A stretch of DNA of 64,000 nucleotides from Cyclobacteriaceae bacterium (lineage in GTDB: Bacteria; Bacteroidota; Bacteroidia; Cytophagales; Cyclobacteriaceae), in NCBI GenBank assembly GCA_012033595.1, contig JAAUQL010000004.1, forward strand, positions 1 through 64,000, given 5' to 3'. Positions within the stretch are counted from its first letter, which is position 1, and each line of letters starts with the position of its first letter. The position numbers and the translations under genes were made by a program. The notes under the pieces are model-generated. The model saw only the letters and a list, made by a program, of their open reading frames with translations, was not told where the DNA came from and searched no databases. This document shows, piece after piece, positions 37,279-46,229 of this stretch.

Positions 37279-37968
37279 ATGCAGGTTAAAATGAAAATGA
37301 AATTGATGTTAGCGGCAACCATATTGTTGATGGTGCCCATGCTTGTTGTTGCTCAACCATCATCCGATCGGTTCGAAATTGAAATATCGGCTTTCGAACA
37401 GCTCGATGATAGTATCTCTTATACCGATAATGCCATCCTCTTTGTAGGTAGTTCAAGCATTAGAATGTGGCGAACATTGGCCGAAGATATGGCACCCATG
37501 CCGGTAATTAACCGGGGTTTTGGCGGATCGACAATTCCCGAAGTCACCAAATATGCCGACAGGATCATCTCGGTTCATCAACCTGAAATGCTGGTGTTAT
37601 ATGCCGGTGAAAACGATTTGGCCAACGATACTGCTACAGCGGAGGATGCTTTAGGTCATTTCAAAGATTTTTATTCTTATATGAATAAAAACCTGCCTGA
37701 GACCAGCGTTTTTTTTCTTTCCATTAAGCCCTCTGTAGCGAGGAAAAAATTTTGGCCCAAGATGCACAAAGCCAATACAAAAATAAGGAGATTCATCGAC
37801 AAGAAACCCAACTTTTACTTTGTGGACGTGGCCTCGCCTATGCTCGATGACGAGGGTAACGCCTTAAAGGACATCTTTATCGAAGACCAGTTGCACATGA
37901 ATGCCAAAGGCTACAGCCTATGGACAGCAACACTGAAACCGGTATTGAGGAAACACTATGAAGATTGA
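37279..37968 (+). CDS. Secreted SGNH/GDSL hydrolase
   Basis: From M at 37279 (or 37291) the protein has a signal peptide (LMLAATILLMVPMLVVAQ) and an SGNH fold: block I FVGSSSIRMWRTL, block II NRGFGGSTIPEV, block III LVLYAGENDLAN (GxND variant) and block V DQLHMNAKGYSLWT (D-x-x-H). Such enzymes deacetylate glycans or act as esterases. It follows GH92, so glycan deacetylation is a reasonable inference. Its stop overlaps the 3' end of the convergent symporter gene by 13 bases. Confidence 0.8.
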   Translation: MQVKMKMKLMLAATILLMVPMLVVAQPSSDRFEIEISAFEQLDDSISYTDNAILFVGSSSIRMWRTLAEDMAPMPVINRGFGGSTIPEVTKYADRIISVHQPEMLVLYAGENDLANDTATAEDALGHFKDFYSYMNKNLPETSVFFLSIKPSVARKKFWPKMHKANTKIRRFIDKKPNFYFVDVASPMLDDEGNALKDIFIEDQLHMNAKGYSLWTATLKPVLRKHYED

Positions 37969-39431
37969 ATCGGGGATCGGGAAATAGCCCACAAACCCAG
38001 GAAGGTGAGCAATCCATTGAGGATTAGTATTTCAAATCCAAACCTATATCCGCCCAGCCAGGCTTCCGAATTGAGATTGATCAGGTAGGAAATAACCGGG
38101 GAAATGAAACACACCCATGGAGCCCACTGGTCTTTTATCGCCTTTTTCGTCAGCATGCCAAAGGAAAATAAGCCAAGCAATGGCCCATAGGTATAGCCTG
38201 CCGCTTTGAACAGTGAGGTGATGACGCTGTCGTCATTGATCATACTGAACAACATAATGACACCAAAAATCAGTATGGAAAAACCAATGTGTACTTTGAC
38301 GCGCGTATCGTGCTTTTGTTTTTCTTCCATCCGGTCATCAAAGTTGAGGAAATCGACACAAAAGGAAGTCGTGAGTGCCGTTAGTGCCGAGTCGGCACTG
38401 CTATAAGCGGCTGCCACTATGCCGAGGATAAACAAAACGCCCACCGTCACAGAGAAGTGATTCAGTGCCAGCAAGGGAAAGAGATCGTCTGTCCTGCCGG
38501 GAATGCCGACTCCATGGTTTTCGGAATACAGATAAAGCAAGGCGCCGAGCGTAAGAAACAGCACATTGGCCAGTACCAAAATGATGCTGAACCAAAACAT
38601 ATTTTTTTGTGCGTCACGGATATTGCGACATGTGAGGTTTTTTTGCATCATGTCCTGATCCAATCCGGTCATCACTATGGTGATAAAAGCTCCGGCCAAA
38701 AACTGCTTGAAAAAATTTCGTTCTGCCTTCCAATCCCATTCAAATACATTAGCATATTTGCTTTCGGCAATTACGCCGGGAATATCGATAATGCCCATCT
38801 CCATCGACTGCAATATAATGATGATGCTGACCACCACCGCCACCAGCATAAACAGCGTTTGCAAAGTGTCTGTCCACACTATGGTCTTGATACCACCTTT
38901 GTAGGTATAAACCCAGATGAGGAGAATAGTAATGAGCACCGTCACCCAAAAAGGCACACCCCAAGCCCGGAATATAGCGATTTGCAGTACACCGGCTACC
39001 AGAAATAGCCTAAAAGCCGAGCCGACGGTACGGGAAAGTAAAAAGAAAAAAGCTCCGGTTTTATAAGACCAAAAACCAAAGCGCCCCAGCAGGTAGCCAT
39101 AAATGGTGACGAGGTTGAGCCGGTAGTACAGGGGCATCAGAATGGTGGCGATTACCACGTATCCTGCCAGATAGCCAAACACCATTTGCAGATACTCAAA
39201 ATTGCTATTGCCCACCTCGCCCGGTACTGAGATAAAGGTGATCCCCGAAAGAGACGCTCCGATCATACCAAAAGCGACTACAAACCAGGGTGACTGTCTG
39301 TTGGCCGTAAAAAACACCTGCGTATTGGCATGTCGTGAGGTAAGGCGGCCAATGACAATAAGCAAAATAAAATAGAGGGCAATGATGGTAAAAACTAATT
39401 CTGGCGTCATTAGATCTTTGTCTGACTTCAA
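37956..39431 (-). CDS. Sodium:solute symporter (SSS family)
   Basis: A 491-aa inner-membrane transporter with about 13 hydrophobic helices. Family signs are FTANRQSPWFVVAFGMIGAS, LSGITFISVPGEVGN, GGIKTIVWTDTLQT and the AAAYSSADSALTALTTSFCV segment that holds the sodium site. Members take up sugars, sialic acids or organic acids with sodium. Convergent with the SGNH gene, its position at the end of the glycan locus suggests import of a released monosaccharide (inference). It is transcribed divergently from clpS. Confidence 0.88.
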   Translation of the reverse strand: MKSDKDLMTPELVFTIIALYFILLIVIGRLTSRHANTQVFFTANRQSPWFVVAFGMIGASLSGITFISVPGEVGNSNFEYLQMVFGYLAGYVVIATILMPLYYRLNLVTIYGYLLGRFGFWSYKTGAFFFLLSRTVGSAFRLFLVAGVLQIAIFRAWGVPFWVTVLITILLIWVYTYKGGIKTIVWTDTLQTLFMLVAVVVSIIIILQSMEMGIIDIPGVIAESKYANVFEWDWKAERNFFKQFLAGAFITIVMTGLDQDMMQKNLTCRNIRDAQKNMFWFSIILVLANVLFLTLGALLYLYSENHGVGIPGRTDDLFPLLALNHFSVTVGVLFILGIVAAAYSSADSALTALTTSFCVDFLNFDDRMEEKQKHDTRVKVHIGFSILIFGVIMLFSMINDDSVITSLFKAAGYTYGPLLGLFSFGMLTKKAIKDQWAPWVCFISPVISYLINLNSEAWLGGYRFGFEILILNGLLTFLGLWAISRSPIQSS

Positions 39432-39466
39432 AAATGATTATTTTTTTTTAATTTTGTGACAAATTG

Positions 39467-39754
39467 ATGGATATGAAAATGAGCTATCAAGAAAAAGAAG
39501 ATTTTGCCTTACTGGAGGCAGTTATCACCGAAGACGAAAAAGATCTGGTGGTTTACAACGATGATTTCAATACGTTCGACCATGTAATCCACACCCTCAT
39601 CAAAGTGTGCAGACATACAGCAGAACAAGCAGAACAGTGTGCATACATTGTACATTATAAAGGCAAATGCGCTGTAAAAAAGGGAACTTTTGAAGAATTG
39701 AAGCCTATGAAAGAGTCGATTTGCGAAGCTGGCATAGATGCCAAAATCCACTAG
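39467..39754 (+). CDS. clpS: ClpS protease adaptor
   Basis: About 95 aa. The core VVYNDDFNTFDHVIHTLIKV matches the L.NDD.(T/N)..FV..VL signature, followed by HYKGKCAVKKGTFEELKPM. ClpS brings N-degron substrates to ClpAP. Three in-frame ATGs (39467, 39473, 39479) are possible starts; MSYQEKEDF at 39479 is the most family-like. A TAATTTTG box at 39449-39456, matching the Bacteroidetes -7 consensus, lies just upstream and would leave a short leader. Confidence 0.88.
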   Translation: MDMKMSYQEKEDFALLEAVITEDEKDLVVYNDDFNTFDHVIHTLIKVCRHTAEQAEQCAYIVHYKGKCAVKKGTFEELKPMKESICEAGIDAKIH

Positions 39755-40214
39755 TTTTCTGGCCGGTCAGAAGAAGGTATAGTTGACGAAGCGCATGCTA
39801 CGCCGCAGCGCCCCAATGCAACATCAGGAGAGTGAAGATGCATATTGCGCTTGTCGAAGATGAAAATGCATTAAAATCCACTTAAATTATCTCTCTGTGT
39901 CGTGTACCTAAAACGCATGGCTAACAGGCGAATCTGACATAAACCGATGTTGATGGCGAATCAATCATTACTTTTTTCGGGTGTCAATCTTTGCCAATGG
40001 TTCTAGACACGATAGCCTGCGCATGGTAAAATTGAGTTGTTGTGAAGATCATCCGCAATACCAGCATGTGCAATCATTGCGATAAAAAACATCCATCGCT
40101 GTTGTAACCCTGATGCACGATATTTTTTTAGAATAAATTTGTTTTTGACAAATCAGATCGCCTTTTCTTATTAATTTTGCGCCCGAATCAATAATTCCTA
40201 AACAAAAAATAAAC
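39755..40214. other. Intergenic region before aspartate aminotransferase gene
   Basis: 460 bp with no complete gene. At 39838-39884 a fragment reads MHIALVEDENALKST then stop, like the first residues of a response-regulator receiver domain; it is too short to call. A TAATTTTG -7-like box at 40172-40179 lies 36 bp before the aspartate aminotransferase ATG and is a possible promoter. Confidence 0.4.
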
Positions 40215-41411
40215 ATGAGTAACCTATCCAACAGACTCAATGCACTGGCAGAATCAGCAACTATTGCCATGGCACAAAAAGCCAGGGAGTTCAAATCCCG
40301 GGGCATCAACGTCATTAGTTTAAGCCTGGGCGAGCCCGATTTCAAAACTCCAAAGCACATTCAGGAGGCAGCCAAAAAAGCCATTGACGAAGGTTTATTT
40401 TTTTCGTATCCTCCGGTACCGGGCTATCCGGAACTGAGAAAGGGAATTGCCGAAAAACTTCAAAAAGAGAACGGCCTCACCTGCACCGAAAACAACATAG
40501 TGGTATCGGCAGGAGCAAAGCACTCCATCTCCAATGTATTTCTCACCATTTTAAATCCTGGTGACGAAGTCATCATTTATGCGCCATATTGGGTAAGCTA
40601 TGTGGACATGGTAAAACTGGCCGAAGGTGTGCCGGTGATCATTGAAGGTACCATAGAGCAAAATTTTAAGGCTTCTGCCGCGCAATTGGAAAAAGCAATT
40701 ACCCCCAAGACCAAAGCCATCATTTATTCTTCTCCCTGCAATCCCAGCGGCGCCGTATTTAGCAAAGATGAACTGAAAGAAATCGCCGACGTGGTGCTGA
40801 AGCACAAAGACATACTGGTAATCGCCGATGAGATATACGAATACATCAATTTCAGCGGCGAGCATGCGAGCATCGGAGCATTCCCGGGCATGGCAGAGCG
40901 TACCATCACGGTCAACGGTTTTTCTAAAGGCCATGCGATGACGGGCTGGAGGGTAGGCTACATCTGCGGACCCGAGTGGCTGGCCAAAGGCGTGAATAAG
41001 CTGCAAGGTCAGACCACATCAGGTATTTCATCTATCGCACAGCGTGCTGCCCTGGCTGCTGTAGATGGCGATATGCAACCAACCAAAGATATGGCCGCTG
41101 CCTACAAGCGACGTAGGCAACTGGTGCTGGATGCATTGGAGCAAATCCCCAATGTAGTGTCCAACAAGCCCGAGGGAGCATTTTACGTATTTCCCGACAT
41201 CAGCTATTTCTTTGGCAAAGGCGACGGCGAAATGACCATCAACAACTCAGACGATATGGCTTTGTACCTGCTGAGCAAAGGTCATGTATCGGTAGTCGGT
41301 GGCGAAGCTTTTGGTTCACCTAATTGTATCAGAATATCATATGCCGCTTCAGACGAGGATTTGAAACAAGCACTGGTTCAGATCAAAGAAGCATTGGCGC
41401 AATTAAAATAA
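40215..41411 (+). CDS. aspC: Pyridoxal-phosphate aspartate aminotransferase (class I)
   Basis: A 398-aa fold-type I aminotransferase of the Igamma (bacterial AspAT) subgroup. Visible signs are SLSLGEPDFKTPKHIQEAAK, the aromatic FFSYPPVPGYPELR, SSPCNPSGAVFSKDEL (cofactor region), ADEIYEYINF (Asp to pyridine N), and FSKGHAMTGWRVGY with the PLP lysine; the last part has NCIRISYA with the substrate carboxylate-binding Arg. It interconverts aspartate and 2-oxoglutarate with oxaloacetate and glutamate. The following kinase gene starts 6 bp later. Confidence 0.88.
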   Translation: MSNLSNRLNALAESATIAMAQKAREFKSRGINVISLSLGEPDFKTPKHIQEAAKKAIDEGLFFSYPPVPGYPELRKGIAEKLQKENGLTCTENNIVVSAGAKHSISNVFLTILNPGDEVIIYAPYWVSYVDMVKLAEGVPVIIEGTIEQNFKASAAQLEKAITPKTKAIIYSSPCNPSGAVFSKDELKEIADVVLKHKDILVIADEIYEYINFSGEHASIGAFPGMAERTITVNGFSKGHAMTGWRVGYICGPEWLAKGVNKLQGQTTSGISSIAQRAALAAVDGDMQPTKDMAAAYKRRRQLVLDALEQIPNVVSNKPEGAFYVFPDISYFFGKGDGEMTINNSDDMALYLLSKGHVSVVGGEAFGSPNCIRISYAASDEDLKQALVQIKEALAQLK

Positions 41412-41417
41412 GCAGAT

Positions 41418-42401
41418 TTGAATTCACTAGATGATATCTTCGACAAATTCTCAGGGCTCAAAGCCCTGATTGTCGGGGATGTAATGATAGACTCCTACCT
41501 TTGGGGCAAAGTTGAGCGTATTTCGCCCGAAGCTCCTGTGCCGATCATCTCTATTACCAACAAAGAAATAAGGCTGGGAGGAGCCGCCAATGTAGCCAAA
41601 AACATAGCTGCACTGGGCGCAAAGCCACTTTTGTGCTCCGTTATTGGCGATGATCAGGACGGAAGAGCCCTGCTGGATATAATGGACTCCCGGGCAATGG
41701 ATACCCGGGGCATCTGGCAAAGCAAAGATCGCATCACTACCGTAAAAGAGCGCATGCTCTCCAGCTCACAGCAGTTGCTTCGCATCGATAAAGAAACCAC
41801 CAAGCCGCTCGATAAAAAAGACAAGGCTGCCCTGCTCAAACGGGCCGAGGTGTTGATCAAGGAGGCCGATGTGGTAATTTTCGAAGATTACGACAAAGGG
41901 GTGCTGGATAAAAAGACGATTAAGTCCATAGTAGAATTGGCCAAAAAACACGGCATTCCCACGGCAGTCGATCCTAAAAAAGCCAATTTTTTGAGCTACG
42001 AAAATGTAACCCTCTTCAAGCCTAACCTGAAAGAAATAAAAGAAGGACTGAAAATAGACTTCAACAACGAAGATGAAACGGCCATTTTGGAAGCATCTAA
42101 AAGTTTGCGCAGCAAAATGGCAATCGATAAGGTGTTCATTACCCGCTCCGAATTCGGAGTTTTTATATCCTCAGACAGTCAGCACCATTTTATTCCGGCA
42201 CACAAACGCTCCATTTCAGATGTGTCGGGGGCAGGCGATACCGTAGTGAGCACAGCCGCACTATGCCTCGCTTTGCACCTGCCTGATAAACTGATCGCCG
42301 AACTGTCAAATCTGGCAGGCGGACTGGTGTGCGAGCATTTGGGTGTAGTGAGTATAGATAAAAAACAACTGCTGGCCGAAGCCAAAAAACATATCGCATA
42401 A
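41418..42401 (+). CDS. rfaE1: PfkB-family kinase, RfaE domain I-like (heptose 7-phosphate kinase)
   Basis: A 327-aa ribokinase-fold kinase. The start LIVGDVMIDSYLWGKVERIS, PEAPVPI is the RfaE1/HldE domain-I signature, followed by GGAANVAKNIAALG, VDPKKANF and the PfkB C-terminal box DVSGAGDTVVSTAALCL with the catalytic Asp. It phosphorylates D-glycero-manno-heptose 7-phosphate in ADP-heptose synthesis for LPS core. There is no fused adenylyltransferase domain, so that step needs another gene. It starts with TTG, 6 bp after the aminotransferase gene. Confidence 0.82.
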   Translation: MNSLDDIFDKFSGLKALIVGDVMIDSYLWGKVERISPEAPVPIISITNKEIRLGGAANVAKNIAALGAKPLLCSVIGDDQDGRALLDIMDSRAMDTRGIWQSKDRITTVKERMLSSSQQLLRIDKETTKPLDKKDKAALLKRAEVLIKEADVVIFEDYDKGVLDKKTIKSIVELAKKHGIPTAVDPKKANFLSYENVTLFKPNLKEIKEGLKIDFNNEDETAILEASKSLRSKMAIDKVFITRSEFGVFISSDSQHHFIPAHKRSISDVSGAGDTVVSTAALCLALHLPDKLIAELSNLAGGLVCEHLGVVSIDKKQLLAEAKKHIA

Positions 42402-42405
42402 AACA

Positions 42406-43616
42406 ATGAAGAAGCCCGGTAGGTTTATAGGCTTCTTCCTGGGCTATTTTGCTCTCATACTGCTTCAATTCCTCGTCAATCTTTTTTTCTTAGCGGAAGT
42501 TGGGACGTTTTGTTTCACCGGGCAATAGCATCGGTTGCATTTACCTTTCAGCCGGGAGCGGCAAATCCTGTTCATTCCATAACAGTTTTTTATGGCATTA
42601 CTTCCACCATCAAGTTATTAGCCTGCATCCACCTATTAGCACATTTGTATTGGTATAGTGCCCGGATTTTTCTCTCCAAAGGGGCTGAAATGCCCGGCTT
42701 AGCCACTGCCTACCACAAAACATTAATTATAGCCAGCGTTGCCGTATCTGGCCTTTTTTTGTTTTTCACCTACGCCACAGGTAGCATGCCATCTGATTTT
42801 AGCACTTCTTTATTGTCGGCCTTTGGGTTGGCCGTGGCGTCCTTTTCCAATGCAGGACTATCAGATGTTTCCATGCTTGTTTCACCTGCCATGGTATCGA
42901 CGAACTTTATACTTCAGTTGGGCATTGTAGCAGGTGCTGCGCTGGGAAATTTGGGCATTTTAGTACTGTGGGAATTGTTCTCCCCTGCCAATTTGCGCAA
43001 GCGCATGGCCGATCCCTCCATAGATTGGACTTACCTGACCAAGGTAGCTGTGTTTTGCACCCTCATCCTTTTTTTACTGGCTCCGGTTCTGTTTTATATA
43101 ATCGAATCCAACAGCTTGTTGAAGGATAAGAATATCGTAGAATCAGCTCTTGCCAGTCTGTATGAAATATCCGCCGCCCGGGGTTTTGGTCACTTTCTAT
43201 CCGATATATCGCCCGGACATACGGGTACATCGGTACTCATTGCCATCTCTGTGTTTGGAGCAGGATCTTTTGGCACAGGAGGAGGAGCCTCGTTGCTGCT
43301 TATAGTCTTGTTTTTTTCTTTTATAATAAAAAGCAAAAATAAGGAAGTGTACACTGCTTATCGGCTAATGGGCTGGTTTATAGGCTACAGTGCCATCATT
43401 TTCATCCTGTTGTTGATATTGTCGTGGCTTCATCAGGATGGTAGCAGCAGGGTAATGCCGCTGCTCGAACAATGGTTAAGGTTTGCAAATATCAGATCGG
43501 TTGCATTCCAAGGCTCAGGTTGGTATGAAAATTTACTGGCAGCACTTACCATTTTGGCCGGTCGGATAGGTTTTGTTGTGGCGGGAAGCTTAACTTTAAG
43601 AAGTCTAAACAAATAA
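42406..43616 (+). CDS. trkH: TrkH-family potassium transporter subunit, split by apparent frameshift
   Basis: Membrane protein with the repeated M1-P-M2 units of Trk/Ktr/HKT channels. The selectivity-filter segments are seen as VASFSNAGLSD and FGAGSFGTGGGASL. The ATG at 42406 (MKKPGRFIGFFLGYF) reads to LFFLAEVGTF, then into a stop; the rest (42510-43616) begins FHRAIASVAFTFQPGAANPV. One extra T in the TTTT at 42508-42511 joins them. It is shorter than E. coli TrkH. No TrkA partner gene lies nearby, so the regulatory subunit must be elsewhere. Starts 5 bp after the kinase gene. Confidence 0.75.
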
Positions 43617-43621
43617 GTTAC

Positions 43622-44446
43622 ATGCACCCGGTTTTTTTTGAATTCGACACACCCGGTTTTTTGCAAGGATTTTTGCCGGAAACCATTTCCATCTACTTTT
43701 ATGGCTTTTTTATTGCCTGCGGGGCTATTTTGGGAACGCTTTATGCCGCTTATGAGTCCAAGAAACAGTTTGCTGTCAAGATGGAGACCATTCAAACGCT
43801 GGTAATACTCATTGTTTTGGCGGCGATAGTGGGAGGGAAGGTCTTTATGGTTTTTGAAGATCCGGCAAAGTACCTTCATGATCCGGCAATACTTTTGCGC
43901 AATTTCAGTAATGGCTTTGTCTTTTATGGTTCTTTGCTATTTGCTATTCCGCTTATGCTTTGGTTTTTCAAAGCCCATAAATTGCCCACGCTTGCCATGC
44001 TGGATATTATGGCGGTTTCGGCATGTATCGTTCATGGTTTTGGCCGAATCGGATGTTTTATGGCCGGATGTTGTTATGGCACCCCTCATCAAGGTGCTTT
44101 GAGTGTATGCTTTACCGATCCGCGCAGTGCTGCCGAACCACTTCATACGCCACTTCACCCCACCCAATTGTATAGCGCTGTGGCTATTTTTACTATTTTG
44201 GCCATCATTCTTTTTGCGAAAAGCAGGAAACGCTTCGATGGTCAGCTTTTTATGCTGTATCTTATGCTATATGCGGTCGCAAGAACCATTCTTGAGCTTT
44301 TCAGGGGTGATTTAGAACGCGGATACCTTATTGACGGTGTGCTATCCAACTCACAGTTTATTTCTCTGCTGGTGTTTTTAGCAGCTTTATCTGCCTATAT
44401 TTTGATTGCCACCAGACAAAGCAAACAATCAGCACGCAGGAAGTAA
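43622..44446 (+). CDS. lgt: Prolipoprotein diacylglyceryl transferase
   Basis: A 274-aa integral membrane enzyme that attaches diacylglycerol from phosphatidylglycerol to the lipobox Cys of prelipoproteins. The Lgt signature HGFGRIGCFMAGCCYG is complete, with YFYGFFIACGAILG, LHPTQLYSAVAIF and LELFRGDLERGYLI. About seven membrane helices are present and the length is normal. The window encodes several lipoproteins that need it (SusD, GH28, GH78, the ArsC-like protein). It follows trkH by 6 bp, in a run of genes from 40215 on. Confidence 0.92.
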   Translation: MHPVFFEFDTPGFLQGFLPETISIYFYGFFIACGAILGTLYAAYESKKQFAVKMETIQTLVILIVLAAIVGGKVFMVFEDPAKYLHDPAILLRNFSNGFVFYGSLLFAIPLMLWFFKAHKLPTLAMLDIMAVSACIVHGFGRIGCFMAGCCYGTPHQGALSVCFTDPRSAAEPLHTPLHPTQLYSAVAIFTILAIILFAKSRKRFDGQLFMLYLMLYAVARTILELFRGDLERGYLIDGVLSNSQFISLLVFLAALSAYILIATRQSKQSARRK

Positions 44447-44663
44447 GCCTGGATAAGCAGAAATAGACAAAATTTCAGGCGCAGCATAGGCGTTTTTGCA
44501 TTGATTTTTCACTTTGCGTGAAAGTGCAAGCCCGCCAAGGCCGACGAAGCCGCGCTGTCAGGCATTTACGACCATGCAATGCTCGCATAGCCTGAGCGTG
44601 GATGCGATGCAGGCAGGGAGTCCGGCTGAACAAGTGAGCGATTCATCAGCACCTTTACGAGCT

Positions 44664-45791
44664 TTATACCAGCTCGTCGATCAAAAATTTGTCTGCCGGA
44701 GCATAAGGGAGGTGAAATGCTTCCGCCACGGCTTCATATACTACTTCGCCATGAATCACATTTAGTCCCAGCTTCAATTCGCGGTTTTCCTGACACGCCC
44801 TTTTCCATCCCTTATTGGCCAATTGCAAGGCGTATGGCAGCGTGGCATTGGTCAGCGCTACGGTCGAAGTGTAGGGCACAGCGCCTGGCATATTGGCTAC
44901 GCAATAGTGGATTACTTCGTCTATTATAAAGATAGGATCCTGGTGGGTGGTTGGTTTGCAGGTCTCAATACACCCTCCCTGATCGACTGCTACATCTACC
45001 AGCACCGTACCGGGACGCATTTCTTTGAGCATGTCCCTCGTGATGAGATGCGGGGCTTTGGCTCCGGGTATCAGCACCGCCCCGATGATCAGATCGTGTG
45101 TGGGGAGCAGTTCACGAATATTGTATTCATTTGACATCAAGGTGCTCACGTTGGCGGGCATAATGTCCGAAAGGTATCGCAGTCGTGGCAGGCTCACATC
45201 CATTATGGTGACATCGGCTCCCAGTCCGGCGGCCATTTTGGCTGCCTGGGTGCCTACGATACCTCCGCCCAGTATCAATACTTTTGCCGGGTTGACGCCC
45301 GGTACGCCTCCCAGCAATATTCCCCTTCCCAGCATGGGTTTTTCGAGGTATTTGGCTCCTTCTTGTACGGCCATCCTGCCGGCGACTTCCGACATCGGAA
45401 TGAGCAATGGCAAGCTTCTGTCTGCTTTTTCTACCGTTTCATAGGCCAGACATATTGCTTTGCTCTTAATCATGGCCTCGGTCAGTGGTCTGTACGAAGC
45501 AAAATGAAAATAGGTGAAGACCAGTTGGTTTTCTTTGATCAGGTCATACTCCTGTGCAACAGGTTCCTTAACCTTAATGATCATATCGGCGATTTGGTAC
45601 ACATCTTCAATGCTGGGCAATATGGTGCCTCCGGCATGTTCGTAGTGCTCGTCAAAAAAACCACTGCTAAATCCGGCATTTCTTTGCACGTACACCATAT
45701 GGCCATGCTTGCACAGTTCCTTTACGCCCGCAGGGGTGAGGGCTACGCGGTTTTCATTGTCCTTCACTTCTATAGGTACACCGATGTTCAT
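44664..45791 (-). CDS. ald: Alanine dehydrogenase
   Basis: A 375-aa NAD-dependent enzyme for reversible L-alanine oxidative deamination to pyruvate and ammonia. Family blocks are VPIEVKDNENRVALTPAGVK, GHMVYVQRNAGFSSGF, LVFTYFHFASYRPL, and the NAD-binding LILGGGIVGTQAAKMAAGLG; VDVAVDQGGCIE then CVANMPGAVPYTSTVALTNA is the catalytic and alanine-binding end. Length and motifs are normal. It is a single gene, divergent from the E1 dehydrogenase gene. Confidence 0.93.
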   Translation of the reverse strand: MNIGVPIEVKDNENRVALTPAGVKELCKHGHMVYVQRNAGFSSGFFDEHYEHAGGTILPSIEDVYQIADMIIKVKEPVAQEYDLIKENQLVFTYFHFASYRPLTEAMIKSKAICLAYETVEKADRSLPLLIPMSEVAGRMAVQEGAKYLEKPMLGRGILLGGVPGVNPAKVLILGGGIVGTQAAKMAAGLGADVTIMDVSLPRLRYLSDIMPANVSTLMSNEYNIRELLPTHDLIIGAVLIPGAKAPHLITRDMLKEMRPGTVLVDVAVDQGGCIETCKPTTHQDPIFIIDEVIHYCVANMPGAVPYTSTVALTNATLPYALQLANKGWKRACQENRELKLGLNVIHGEVVYEAVAEAFHLPYAPADKFLIDELV

Positions 45792-46156
45792 TTTTAATAT
45801 ATTTTAAGTGTTTGAATTGGAGGAGCAAATATAAGTAGGGTGGAAGGATTAGCCGATTAGTTTACAGGCTTTTATCCCTTCGTTAAGCGCTATTTGCGGG
45901 CAAATACTACACTTTTTCGAACAGGCATATCCAAGCACTTTTTTGAGCGCTAATCCCATGATTTTACCAATGTCATAATTTCTTTTTTTAGGGGGAACAT
46001 ATTATTATAAAAGGGGGCAAGTCAAAAATTTTTTACAATTTCTTAAACCTGGAATAATCTGCCGTTATCAATAAGATGTATAAAATATTCTATGGGAAAA
46101 TGGGCAACCGAATTATTCAGGACTGTTTTTTGGTCAATTCCGGGTTTTTAATGAAT

Positions 46157-46186
46157 TTTGAATACCTGGTTTTTTTCCTACTTTTG
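46157..46186 (+). promoter_or_regulatory. Bacteroidetes-type promoter of the E1 dehydrogenase gene
   Basis: TTTG at 46157-46160 and TACTTTTG at 46179-46186 match the Bacteroidetes housekeeping consensus TTTG-N19-TAnnTTTG except that the spacer is 18 bp. The -7 box lies 43 bp before the chosen E1 start at 46230. The rest of the 438-bp gap (45792-46229) shows no gene. Confidence 0.55.
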
Positions 46187-46229
46187 CCTGGCGTCCACTG
46201 CGGTATTTTTTAACATAATCCGGAAAAAT

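Noticed and set aside
39838-39884. Start of a response regulator (MHIALVEDENALKST then stop)
   Set aside because: Only 15 codons match and no further receiver-domain sequence follows in any frame; too short to annotate.
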